Source: Marinithermus hydrothermalis DSM 14884 (lineage in GTDB: Bacteria > Deinococcota > Deinococci > Deinococcales > Marinithermaceae). Taken from it: a stretch of DNA of 64,000 bases. Positions within the stretch are counted from its first letter, which is position 1; each line of letters opens with the position of its first letter. The DNA lies in contig NC_015387.1 of the NCBI RefSeq assembly GCF_000195335.1, positions 434,001-498,000 of the forward strand, read 5' to 3'. Below are positions 1 to 8,217 of this stretch, one piece after another. The position numbers were made by a program, and so were the translations under genes. Below the pieces are notes generated by a model, which had not been told where the DNA came from, did not search any database, and saw only the letters and a program-made list of their open reading frames with translations.

Positions 1-1
1 C

Positions 2-553
2 TTCATCCTAGGATTTAGCCTGGTTTTCGTAGCGTTGGGATTGCCCTTTACCCTGATCGGGGCTGTGCTCAAGACCTACAAGCCGCTTCTGGCTCAGATT
101 GGTGGGGGGCTGGTGATTCTCTTTGGGCTGTATCTTTTGGGGTTGCGTCTTCCGTTTATGGGGCGTGAGATGCGCCTGCGTTACGAAGGGAACGCGGCCC
201 GGCCCGGTGGGGCCTTTTTGCTGGGTGCGGCGTTCGGCGCGGGATGGACGCCCTGCATCGGTCCGATCCTCGGGGCGATCCTTACCCTGACGGTGGTGGA
301 GGCCAGCATGGGGGGAGCGTGGTTACTTGTAGCGTACGCTTTGGGGCTGGCCGTTCCTTTCATGCTTGTTGCCTTGTTCGCAGACCGCGCGACACGCTGG
401 GTGCGCCGGAGCGCTCGGTACACGCGCTGGGTGGAACGTGCGGCTGGTGTACTGATGGTGTTCGTAGGGGTGCTGCTTGTAAGCGGGATCTTTACCCGCC
501 TGAACAACTACTTCATCCGCTTGACGCCGGAGTGGTTGTGGGAGCGGCTGTGA
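2..553 (+). CDS. ccdA: Cytochrome c biogenesis protein CcdA, C-terminal part (5' end outside window)
   Basis: The reading frame is open from the left edge, so the N-terminus is missing; 183 residues remain. CcdA is an inner-membrane thiol:disulfide transporter that passes electrons from cytoplasmic thioredoxin to periplasmic thiol proteins that keep apocytochrome c haem-binding cysteines reduced. The visible part has several strongly hydrophobic segments and the family's second conserved Cys in the motif GWTPCIGPILGAIL. The gene lies 24 bases before ccmA, which supports a cytochrome c maturation role. A DsbD-type fragment is the alternative, but the motif and context favour CcdA. Confidence 0.88.
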   Translation, partial: FILGFSLVFVALGLPFTLIGAVLKTYKPLLAQIGGGLVILFGLYLLGLRLPFMGREMRLRYEGNAARPGGAFLLGAAFGAGWTPCIGPILGAILTLTVVEASMGGAWLLVAYALGLAVPFMLVALFADRATRWVRRSARYTRWVERAAGVLMVFVGVLLVSGIFTRLNNYFIRLTPEWLWERL

Positions 554-577
554 CCTGCTGGGGGAGGAGCCTGAGCC

Positions 578-1207
578 TTGAGTGCAGGTACGGGCATCGC
601 AGAGCTTGTGGGGGTGTGGAAGCGTTACGGTCGGGAATGGATCTTGAAGGACCTCAACCTGCGTGTGGCCCCCGGTGAGGTGGTGGCCCTCCTCGGACCG
701 AACGGATCGGGAAAGACCACCCTCCTGCGCATCCTCGCCACCCTCATCCGGCCTCAGCGGGGCGAAGTGCGGCTTTTCGGTCGGCCCGCTCGGGCCCTCG
801 AGGCCGAGCGCGGCGCCCTAGCGTTAATGGCGAACCCCCCCGCTTTTTACCGGCACCTCTCGGGAGAGGAGAACCTCGCTCAAGCCTTGGCCCTCTCCGG
901 TCGGGGAGTGCGCCGGGATGACGTGATGCGCGCCCTCGAGGCGGCCCACCTCCCGCCGGGCAGACCGGTGGCGGCGTACTCGAGCGGCATGAAGAAACGC
1001 TTGGCGCTCGCGCGCGTGTGGTTGCTCGAGCCGCGCTTGCTGCTATTGGATGAGCCGGAGACAGCGCTGGATCAGGCGGGCCGGGGGCTGCTCGCGCAGA
1101 CGATCCAGCGGGTGGCGCAAAAAGGGGCCGTGGTCCTCGCCACGCACGACCAAGCGTTCGCGGAGGCAGTCGCGCACCGCGCGGTGGAGCTGGAGGGACG
1201 GGCATGA
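578..1207 (+). CDS. ccmA: Haem ABC exporter ATP-binding protein CcmA
   Basis: This is a 209-residue ABC ATPase starting at TTG. Walker A (GPNGSGKTT) is at residues 40-48, followed by a signature region YSSGMKKRLALARV, Walker B LLLLDEPETALD and the H-loop ATHD. With CcmB and CcmC it forms the CcmABCD complex, which powers release of holo-CcmE so that haem can be delivered to cytochrome c. The stop overlaps the ccmB start as ATGA, so translation is probably coupled. On sequence alone it could be a generic ABC ATPase; the ccmB-C-D-E neighbours settle the assignment. Confidence 0.93.
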   Translation: MSAGTGIAELVGVWKRYGREWILKDLNLRVAPGEVVALLGPNGSGKTTLLRILATLIRPQRGEVRLFGRPARALEAERGALALMANPPAFYRHLSGEENLAQALALSGRGVRRDDVMRALEAAHLPPGRPVAAYSSGMKKRLALARVWLLEPRLLLLDEPETALDQAGRGLLAQTIQRVAQKGAVVLATHDQAFAEAVAHRAVELEGRA

Positions 1208-1869
1208 GGCGGGTTTGGGCGCTTGCGGCGCGGGATTTGAAGCTCGAGCTGCGGGGGCGGGCGGGGCTGCTCGCGGCGTTCTTTTTTATTGGGGTGGTCG
1301 TGTTCATCCTGGGGTTCGCGTTGGGGCCGAACCAGGCGGAACTGCGCCGTGCGGGGCCGGGAGTCTGGTGGGTCGCGCTGGCGTTTGCGGGTAGCTTGCT
1401 CGCTTCGCGCGCGTGGGCCTTGGAGGTGGAGAACGACACCCTGGATGACCTGCTCCTCACGCCTGGAAGCCGGGAGTGGATCTACTGGGGGAAGTTCTTG
1501 TTTTTGTGGGCGCTGATGATGGGGGTGGGGGGGGTTACCCTCCTGCTCGTGGCGGGGATGTTCTTCTTACCGCTGACGCGCGCCCCAGAGCTGTTGCTCA
1601 CGCTGCTGTTGGGGGGGACGGGGTACGCCGCGATCGCGGTGTTTTACGCGGGGCTTGTGGTGCGCCTGCGCGCGCGGGACGTGCTGCTGCCCCTACTGGT
1701 TTTTCCCCTGGTGGTTCCGGTGGTGCTGGGCGCGGTAAAGGCGACGCTGGGGGTGGTGAATGGGGCGGAGATGGCCGAGGTGGCGTTCTGGTGGCGGCTG
1801 TTGGGGGTGTTTGATGTCGTGTACTTGACGGCCTGCTCCCTGCTCTTCCCCTGGGTGATCGAGGGGTGA
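1204..1869 (+). CDS. ccmB: Haem exporter membrane protein CcmB
   Basis: A 221-residue very hydrophobic protein with about six membrane segments, the usual size for CcmB. It is the permease partner of CcmA and starts inside the ccmA stop codon. Family recognition rests on length, topology, the N-terminal pattern RRVWALAARDLKLELRGR and the strict ccmA-ccmB-ccmC order. About 105 bases with a hairpin separate it from ccmC. Confidence 0.9.
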   Translation: MRRVWALAARDLKLELRGRAGLLAAFFFIGVVVFILGFALGPNQAELRRAGPGVWWVALAFAGSLLASRAWALEVENDTLDDLLLTPGSREWIYWGKFLFLWALMMGVGGVTLLLVAGMFFLPLTRAPELLLTLLLGGTGYAAIAVFYAGLVVRLRARDVLLPLLVFPLVVPVVLGAVKATLGVVNGAEMAEVAFWWRLLGVFDVVYLTACSLLFPWVIEG

Positions 1870-1898
1870 TCTGTGAGGACGATCCTCCCTTGACCGCG

Positions 1899-1927
1899 TT
1901 TCCCTAGCCTGGGTAAGGCTAGGGAAA
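1899..1927 (+). terminator. 11-bp perfect hairpin between ccmB and ccmC
   Basis: TTTCCCTAGCC (1899-1909) and GGCTAGGGAAA (1917-1927) are exact inverse complements around a 7-base loop. No U-tract follows, so it may be an attenuator or mRNA-processing/stability element rather than a full terminator. A TTGACC hexamer at 1890-1895 overlaps its left flank and could be part of a promoter for ccmC. Confidence 0.45.
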
Positions 1928-1974
1928 AGGTGAGGGGCTTTACAGGGACTTTATGAGGATGAAGGAGAATGATC

Positions 1975-2670
1975 ATGATGAACCGCGTAGCAAGCGATCG
2001 GGGGCTGGACCGCCTCACCCTGGGCCTTCTTGTGGCGGGGTTCGGGGTGCTCGCGGTAGGGCTATACTACGCGCTAGCCGCCCCGCCGGACGTGACCCAA
2101 GGATACCTGGTGCGGATCATGTACCTGCACGTGGGCGCGGCTTGGACTGCGTACCTGGCCTTCTTCGTGGCCATGGGGTACGCGGTGGCCTACCTCTGGA
2201 AGCAGGAGGACCGGTACGACCGGCTCTCCGCGGCGAGCGCCGAACTCGGCGTGATCTTCACCGCGCTTACCCTCCTGAGCGGCATGCTTTGGGGCCGGCC
2301 GACCTGGGGGGTGTACTGGACGTGGGAGCCGCGCCTGACCACGACCGCGATCTTGTTCGTCTTCTACATCGGGTACTTCCTGCTGCGCCAGGCGATCGAG
2401 GATCCGGAGTTTCGCGCCAAGGCCGCCGCGGCTGCCGCGATCCTTGGCGTGATCAACGTGCCGATCAGCTACATGTCCGTCCGGTGGTGGCGCAGTCTGC
2501 ACCAGACGCAGTCCATCGACCTGACAACCGGCCGCGTCTCCATGGACGAGGCGATGCTCGTGGCCTTGCTTGTGAACTTCGCGGCCTTTAACCTGCTGTA
2601 CCTGGCCTTTCTACGTTTTAAGGGCGTGGTGAGCGCGCTCGAGGCCCAAAGGGAGGAACTCGATGGATAG
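1975..2670 (+). CDS. ccmC: Haem exporter/haem handling protein CcmC
   Basis: About 231 residues with six membrane segments. CcmC loads haem onto CcmE on the outer face of the membrane. It shows the tryptophan-rich haem-handling signature WGVYWTWEPRL and two candidate axial histidines, in MYLHVGAAW and in WWRSLHQTQS. ATG codons lie at 1969, 1975 and 1978; the Shine-Dalgarno-like GAAGGAGA at 1961-1968 fits 1975 or 1978 best. It ends 8 bases into the small ccmD-like gene, so the two are probably coupled. Confidence 0.93.
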   Translation: MMNRVASDRGLDRLTLGLLVAGFGVLAVGLYYALAAPPDVTQGYLVRIMYLHVGAAWTAYLAFFVAMGYAVAYLWKQEDRYDRLSAASAELGVIFTALTLLSGMLWGRPTWGVYWTWEPRLTTTAILFVFYIGYFLLRQAIEDPEFRAKAAAAAAILGVINVPISYMSVRWWRSLHQTQSIDLTTGRVSMDEAMLVALLVNFAAFNLLYLAFLRFKGVVSALEAQREELDG

Positions 2671-2767
2671 CAGCGCGATCTTTGTGTGGGCGGTGTATGC
2701 GGTGATGTACGCGGTCCTCCTGGGGTATCCCCTTTACCTGTACGTCCGGTACCGGAGGGCGCGATGA
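2663..2767 (+). CDS. ccmD: CcmD-like 34-residue membrane peptide
   Basis: A short ORF between ccmC and ccmE, overlapping ccmC by 8 bases and ccmE by 4 (ATGA). It encodes 34 residues with one hydrophobic helix followed by a basic, aromatic tail (LYVRYRRAR). This matches CcmD, the small subunit needed to release holo-CcmE from CcmABC. CcmD proteins are poorly conserved, so the call relies on position, size and topology. A GGGAGG ribosome binding site lies just upstream at 2650-2655. Confidence 0.8.
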   Translation: MDSSAIFVWAVYAVMYAVLLGYPLYLYVRYRRAR

Positions 2768-3192
2768 GGGCAAAGTACCTGCTGGGGCTCGCGGTCATCC
2801 TAGGTGCGATCGGGTACCTGATCTGGGGGGGATTGGGTGAGAACCTGGTCTATTTTATCACCCCTTCCGAGTACACCCAAGCCCCGGAGAAGTACCGGAA
2901 CAAGCCGATCCGCCTGGGGGGGGTGGTGAAGGCCGGCTCGATCCAGTACGATCCTCAGACCCTTGAGCTGCGCTTTGTTGTGACCGATGGGGTCAGCGAG
3001 ATCCCGATCGAGCACTACGGCACGCCCCCCGCCCTGTTTAAGGAGAATCAAGGCGTGGTGGTCGAGGGGCGTTTTGAGAACGGGCGGTTCGTGGGGGATA
3101 ACCTCCTGGTGAAGCACTCCGAGAACTACCAGGCACCCCCAGAGGGGTACACACCCGAGGAGGTGCGCCGCCTGATCGAAGAGGCGGAGTAA
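2764..3192 (+). CDS. ccmE: Haem chaperone CcmE
   Basis: A 142-residue protein with an N-terminal membrane anchor (about residues 5-23) and a periplasmic OB-fold domain. CcmE binds haem covalently through a histidine, here H118 in VKHSENY, matching the HxxNY motif of the family. The C-terminal tail is acidic and helical. The start is the ATG overlapping the ccmD stop; upstream in-frame codons would add an unrelated segment. The gene ends the ccmABCDE run; ccmF and ccmH are not in the window. Confidence 0.94.
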   Translation: MRAKYLLGLAVILGAIGYLIWGGLGENLVYFITPSEYTQAPEKYRNKPIRLGGVVKAGSIQYDPQTLELRFVVTDGVSEIPIEHYGTPPALFKENQGVVVEGRFENGRFVGDNLLVKHSENYQAPPEGYTPEEVRRLIEEAE

Positions 3193-3232
3193 CCGATCTT
3201 GAGCCCGTGCGAGGGGCGATGGGGTGGGCTTG

Positions 3233-3799
3233 ATGAGCCGGAAGCTGACGCGGCGCGACCTGATCTGGATCCTGCCTTCCGGAGTCGCGGCGGGGTTTTT
3301 CGGGTGGTTTGGTTGGCGCACAGTCCGGATCCTCTTCCTCAAGGAGCGCGTGCCCGAACCCACCTGGCGGGACGGGGAGCGGGTCGAGGTGGCGAGGCTC
3401 GAGGAGCTCGAGGCTCCTTGGGCCTTCAAGTACTTCACCTACCCCACGCGCTTCGGGGAGCTCAAGAGCGTGCTCGTGCGCCTGCCTGGGCCGGTTGTGG
3501 GCGGGCTTTCCGTGGGGGAGGCGCATTTCGTGGGCCTCTCCCGCATCTGTACGCACCTGGGGTGCACGGTAAACTACGTGCCGGACCTGGAGGCTGGCGC
3601 GATCGCGTACAACTACCGTGCATCCAACCCCTTCCTGGGGTGTCCCTGCCATTTCGGGGCCTTCGACCCGGCCCAGGGAGGAAAGGCCGTGTTCGGGCCG
3701 CCCACCCTTCCCCTACCCCGCCTGCGCCTCGAGGCCGCGGAGGGCGTGATCTACGCCACGGGGCACGAGGAACCGTTGTACCCCATAGAGCGCGGTTAA
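3233..3799 (+). CDS. Membrane-anchored Rieske [2Fe-2S] protein
   Basis: 188 residues from the ATG at 3233 (GTG 3224 and TTG 3230 are alternatives). An N-terminal segment with paired arginines (LTRRDL) leads into one hydrophobic anchor at about residues 11-27, a Tat-like arrangement typical of Rieske proteins. The cluster ligands are plain: CTHLGC at 106-111 and CPCHFGAF from 137, giving two Cys and two His ligands plus the pair of disulfide cysteines. It probably acts in a quinol:cytochrome c branch on the outer face of the membrane. The cytochrome b and c partners are not adjacent; the neighbours are ccm genes, so its complex is uncertain. Confidence 0.9.
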   Translation: MSRKLTRRDLIWILPSGVAAGFFGWFGWRTVRILFLKERVPEPTWRDGERVEVARLEELEAPWAFKYFTYPTRFGELKSVLVRLPGPVVGGLSVGEAHFVGLSRICTHLGCTVNYVPDLEAGAIAYNYRASNPFLGCPCHFGAFDPAQGGKAVFGPPTLPLPRLRLEAAEGVIYATGHEEPLYPIERG

Positions 3800-4962
3800 A
3801 GCATGCCGCAGCAGCGGTCTGGGCAGTCCGGGGGGAAGCGCCGGCCCGCCGCGAGGGCCGCGCCGTGCCGGAGGTCGAGCGCGGCGCGCGCGGGCAGCGG
3901 CGTTCTGAGGTACACCACGCCCATGGGGCGCGGCCCTACGGGGATGAGCTCCTCCACCTCGAAGGCCGGGACGCGCACCACCGCGACCGCGTCCCGCCCG
4001 GGCAGGGGCACGAAGAACCGGTCCCCGGCGGGCGTGAACGTCCCGGTGAGCGGCCGGCTCCGCTCAGGGAAACGCACCCGCGCCGCGACCGCGAGCGTCG
4101 CCGTGTCCACGACGCTTAGCTCGTCCGAGTTCCGGCAGATCACGAGGCCGAACCGGCCGTCCGGCGTGAACTCGCTCGTGAGGGGGCCGTCCCCCAGCCC
4201 GTCTGTCTGGAGGAGGCGCGCGACCTCCACGGGGCGCTCGGGGTCCCGCACGTCCAGGATCGCCTCGCTGTTCTCCGTGGCGTTCTCCACGAACAATAAA
4301 TCCCCCCGCGGCGAGACGGTCGCCATGAACGGCTCCACCCGCTCCGTCCCCCCCAGGGGACGAAGGGGGAGGCGCGCCACCCGCTCGAAGGGCTCGAGGC
4401 GCAGGACGGAGATCGTTTCGCGCCCCCGGTCGGGAGCGAAGGCGTGGTTTCCGTCCGGCGTGACGGTGATGTCGCAGGGTTGCGCGCCCGCGTCGGTGGT
4501 GAACGCCGCGACGACCCGACCGAAATCGGGAGCCTCGGGGTCCGCGAGGATCTTGAGGAACCGGTCCACGAACCGCGCGGCCACGATCACGAACCGCCCG
4601 TCCGGGGTGAGCTCGGTGTAGTTCTGGCTGGAGCCCGTGGGGACCTCGAGGGCCTGCGCGCCGCTCGAGAGCCAGTAGGCCCGCACCGCGCGGCTCGGCT
4701 CGGCGGGCAGGCCCGACCAGATCAAGTCGCGGGCGAAGTGCCAGCGCGTGGCAGGGAAGGCGAAGGGCTCGAGCGGGATGGTCTTCAATACCCGCAGCGT
4801 GTGGGGATCGATCAGGCTAGCTGAGCCTCCGCCGCCCGCGTTGGAGACGACGATCAGGTCACGCGCGGCTTCCGCGGCAAGGGCGGGCAGGTACCGGCTG
4901 AGCGCGCTGAGCGCGGCGAGCGTGAGGAACGCCCTGCGGTTCAGGGGGGTGAGGGGGTGCAT
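3796..4962 (-). CDS. Exported YVTN-type beta-propeller protein with Cys-rich tail
   Basis: A 388-residue protein with an N-terminal NRRAFLTLAALSALSRY segment resembling a twin-arginine export signal, so it is probably periplasmic. The body is a run of blade-like repeats (ELTPDGRFVIVAA, TVTPDGNHAFAPD, TVSPRGDLLFVEN, EFTPDGRFGLVIC, TFTPAGDRFFVPL), as in YVTN or surface-layer beta-propellers. It ends in the unusual tail CPDRCCGML with three cysteines. AAGGAGG precedes the ATG. It converges on the Rieske gene with a 4-base overlap. Function is unknown; a metal or redox role is only inferred from the tail and location. Confidence 0.75.
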   Translation of the reverse strand: MHPLTPLNRRAFLTLAALSALSRYLPALAAEAARDLIVVSNAGGGGSASLIDPHTLRVLKTIPLEPFAFPATRWHFARDLIWSGLPAEPSRAVRAYWLSSGAQALEVPTGSSQNYTELTPDGRFVIVAARFVDRFLKILADPEAPDFGRVVAAFTTDAGAQPCDITVTPDGNHAFAPDRGRETISVLRLEPFERVARLPLRPLGGTERVEPFMATVSPRGDLLFVENATENSEAILDVRDPERPVEVARLLQTDGLGDGPLTSEFTPDGRFGLVICRNSDELSVVDTATLAVAARVRFPERSRPLTGTFTPAGDRFFVPLPGRDAVAVVRVPAFEVEELIPVGPRPMGVVYLRTPLPARAALDLRHGAALAAGRRFPPDCPDRCCGML

Positions 4963-5029
4963 CCGCAGCCTCCTTGAAGCGATGGAGTACCCCTCACCCT
5001 AGGCCACGCTCGTGGCCCGCGTCAAGCCG

Positions 5030-6743
<1,714 letters not shown>

Positions 6744-6772
6744 GTGAGGGCGGGGGAGGCGCGGCAGTGGTG

Positions 6773-6800
6773 TGGACAAAAATGAGGAATCGTGTAATAT
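6773..6800 (+). promoter_or_regulatory. Promoter-like sequence with no ORF downstream
   Basis: TGGACA (6773-6778) and TAATAT (6795-6800) are separated by 16 bases. Transcription would run rightwards into the CRISPR repeat at 6993, not into a nearby ORF, so it may drive a non-coding transcript. Confidence 0.45.
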
Positions 6801-6902
6801 TTTGAGGGTAGGCGCGGGTTTCACCCCGCACGGACCTTGAAAACGCGGGTTTTAGCGTCAGGGACAGGGCTAACGCAATGTTAACTCCCTGCTAATTCCG
6901 AG

Positions 6903-6930
6903 CTATCCACAGGGGATTGCTTGTGGATAA
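6903..6930. repeat. Inverted pair of DnaA-box-like sequences
   Basis: TGTGGATAA at 6922-6930 is a perfect DnaA box on the minus strand; CTATCCACA at 6903-6911 differs from the consensus at one base. They face each other with 8-bp perfect arms (TATCCACA / TGTGGATA) and a 10-base spacer, so they could also form an RNA hairpin. Two boxes alone do not make an oriC. Confidence 0.5.
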
Positions 6931-6992
6931 CTGGGGGGGTGTCCAAAACGCCCTCAAAAACCCCGTCCAGGACGGGCCTCCGAAACGGCAGA

Positions 6993-7102
6993 GTTGCAAA
7001 AAGGTCAGCCTCGCAAGGGGATTGCAACAACCCAAACAGCGCACGATAACGAACTTTGACCGCATCTATAGCCAAACATCAGCCCCGTAAGGGGATCCCT
7101 CA
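6993..7102 (+). CRISPR. Minimal CRISPR: one 36-bp repeat, one 38-bp spacer, one degenerate repeat
   Basis: The intact repeat spans 6993-7028. It begins GTTGCAA and ends TTGCAAC, a perfect 7-bp terminal inverted repeat, and holds the small hairpin CCTCGCAAGGGG. The spacer is 7029-7066. A second copy at 7067-7102 keeps AGCCCCGTAAGGGGAT in register (74 bases on) but is decayed at both ends. From memory, Thermus type III repeats share the GTTGCAA start, the CCCCGTAAGGGG hairpin and the GATTGCxAC end. The decayed copy at the distal end and a promoter upstream fit rightward transcription. No cas gene is in the window. Confidence 0.65.
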
Positions 7103-7125
7103 ACACCCCCCAAGCACCCCACCCA

Positions 7126-7164
7126 TGATTTGCAAGCGCCTACCCGCCTATGCTAGAGTAGGCG
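7126..7164 (+). promoter_or_regulatory. rpsT promoter region with inverted repeat around the -10
   Basis: TATGCT at 7149-7154 is the likely -10 for rpsT-thx. It sits between CGCCTAC (7137-7143) and GTAGGCG (7158-7164), a perfect 7-bp inverted repeat with a 14-base gap, which could be an operator or a 5' leader hairpin. Confidence 0.45.
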
Positions 7165-7224
7165 TTGGCTTGCCCGAGGCACGCGGGCACATCGAAGCGA
7201 ACACACGAGCGAGCAAGGAGGAAC

Positions 7225-7515
7225 ATGGCGAACAAAAGCGCACGCACCCCTTCCGCGATGAAGCGGCACCGCCAATCCCTAAAACGGCGGGCCCGCAACA
7301 AGGCGAAGAAATCCATGATCAAGACCTTCACCAAAAAGGCCATCGCGGCGGCCGAATCCGGCGACAAAGAAGCCGCCCTCAAGTACATGCGGGTCGCGGA
7401 AAGCCTCATTGATAAAGCCGCTAAAGGCCCGACCCTACACAAGAACGCCGCCGCTCGCCGCAAGTCCCGCCTGATGAAGAAACTCCACAAGCTCCTCGGC
7501 AGCCTAAGCGCGTAA
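7225..7515 (+). CDS. rpsT: 30S ribosomal protein S20
   Basis: A 96-residue, Lys/Arg-rich, almost wholly helical protein that binds 16S rRNA. The opening [25 protein letters not shown] and the downstream [19 protein letters not shown] and [12 protein letters not shown] regions are typical of S20. The start is set by AAGGAGG six bases before ATG 7225; codons further upstream would run into the promoter. Only 9 bases separate it from thx, so the two are cotranscribed. Confidence 0.97.
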   Translation: MANKSARTPSAMKRHRQSLKRRARNKAKKSMIKTFTKKAIAAAESGDKEAALKYMRVAESLIDKAAKGPTLHKNAAARRKSRLMKKLHKLLGSLSA

Positions 7516-7524
7516 GGAGGAACC

Positions 7525-7614
7525 ATGGGGCGTGGAGACCGTCGCACCCGTCGCGGAAAACTCTGGCGCGGCACCTACGGAAAGTACCGCCCGCGCAAGA
7601 ACAAAAAGAAGTAA
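7525..7614 (+). CDS. thx: 30S ribosomal peptide Thx (bTHX)
   Basis: A 29-residue, extremely basic peptide ([20 protein letters not shown] followed by YRPRKNKKK) that matches Thermus thermophilus Thx as I recall it except for a few conservative changes and a slightly longer tail. Thx packs into the top of the 30S head between 16S helices and stabilises the subunit in thermophiles. AAGGAGG lies at 7514-7520, ahead of ATG 7525. The ORF is too short for ordinary gene calling. Its place right after rpsT and before a strong palindrome defines a two-gene ribosomal operon. Confidence 0.96.
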   Translation: MGRGDRRTRRGKLWRGTYGKYRPRKNKKK

Positions 7615-7634
7615 CGAACCCACCTAAACCCAAA

Positions 7635-7656
7635 GGGGCGCCGCGCGCGGCGCCCC
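7635..7656. terminator. 22-bp perfect GC palindrome, bidirectional terminator candidate
   Basis: The sequence starts GGGGCGCCGCG and its right half is the exact inverse complement. It lies between the convergent ends of thx (7614) and minC (7665). It lacks a U-tract, so termination is inferred from position. Confidence 0.6.
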
Positions 7657-7664
7657 AAACGCAT

Positions 7665-8213
7665 TCACCGCCGGCCCCACGGCTCGAGCACAATCCGTTC
7701 CCCATCCACACGCGCGCGCTCCGGGCCCTGGCTCTTAAACCCCTCCTCCGGCGCGCGCGCCACAAGATGCGCAATCCGGAGTTGCTGCGCCTCCAAGGCC
7801 AACGCCCACACCGTAGCATCCAGGTTGCCTGAAGCGCCCGCGTGCGCCAAGCCCCGCAGCTTCCCCACCACGATCACGTCCCCGCCCGCCACCACCTCCG
7901 CGCCAGGATTCACGTCCCCCAGCACCACCACGGTCCCGGGCGACTCCACGCGCTGCCCGCTCCGCAAGGTACGCCCCACCACCTCCGTGTACGGCACGTA
8001 CCGCTCCCCGCGCGGGGGGCGCAGCGTCACGGCCAGCCCCCGCGCGCGCGCGGCCTCGAGCAGCGCCTCGAGCGCCTCGCCCCCGACCAAGCCGTTCACC
8101 TCGACCTCCAAGGGAAGCGCTGGAAGTTCCTCGATCACACGGCGAAGCTCCTGAGGCGACTCGTTCCCATCCAGCCGCAAGGATAAAGCGTCTCGAGTGG
8201 CGCGGACCCGCAT
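7665..8213 (-). CDS. minC: Septum site-determining protein MinC
   Basis: 182 residues, shorter than the roughly 230 of enteric MinC. The C-terminal half has the beta-helix signature RTLRSGQRVESPGTVVVLGD followed by VNPGAEVVAGGDVIVVGKLRGLAHAGA, with ALEAQQLRIA near the end, which binds MinD and caps FtsZ filaments. The N-terminal FtsZ-inhibiting domain is reduced to about 85 residues. It starts 4 bases after the mrdA stop and is the last gene of the amiC-to-minC cluster. minD is not in the window. Confidence 0.9.
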   Translation of the reverse strand: MRVRATRDALSLRLDGNESPQELRRVIEELPALPLEVEVNGLVGGEALEALLEAARARGLAVTLRPPRGERYVPYTEVVGRTLRSGQRVESPGTVVVLGDVNPGAEVVAGGDVIVVGKLRGLAHAGASGNLDATVWALALEAQQLRIAHLVARAPEEGFKSQGPERARVDGERIVLEPWGRR

Positions 8214-8217
8214 CGCT

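Larger units (their letters stand above)
6744..7224. other. 480-base gene-free region with promoter, DnaA-like boxes and mini-CRISPR
   Basis: No credible ORF or tRNA is visible. The region holds a promoter-like pair (6773-6800), short inverted repeats around 6840-6890, an inverted pair of DnaA-box-like 9-mers (6903-6930), a CRISPR repeat-spacer-decayed repeat (6993-7102) and the rpsT promoter region (7126-7164). It is less GC-rich than the genes around it. It may be transcribed as a CRISPR leader and/or small RNA. Confidence 0.7.

Noticed and set aside
6903-6930. Replication origin
   Set aside because: Only two DnaA-like boxes, no dnaA or dnaN, no AT-rich unwinding region; Thermus-type origins carry many more boxes.
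6919-6954. A third CRISPR repeat copy one period upstream
   Set aside because: The register position shows no similarity to the repeat, so the array is not extended leftwards.
6806-6992. tmRNA, SRP RNA, RNase P RNA or 6S RNA in the long gap
   Set aside because: None of their conserved sequences (tag frame and CCA end, GGAA tetraloop domain, P4 region, long closing stem) is visible.
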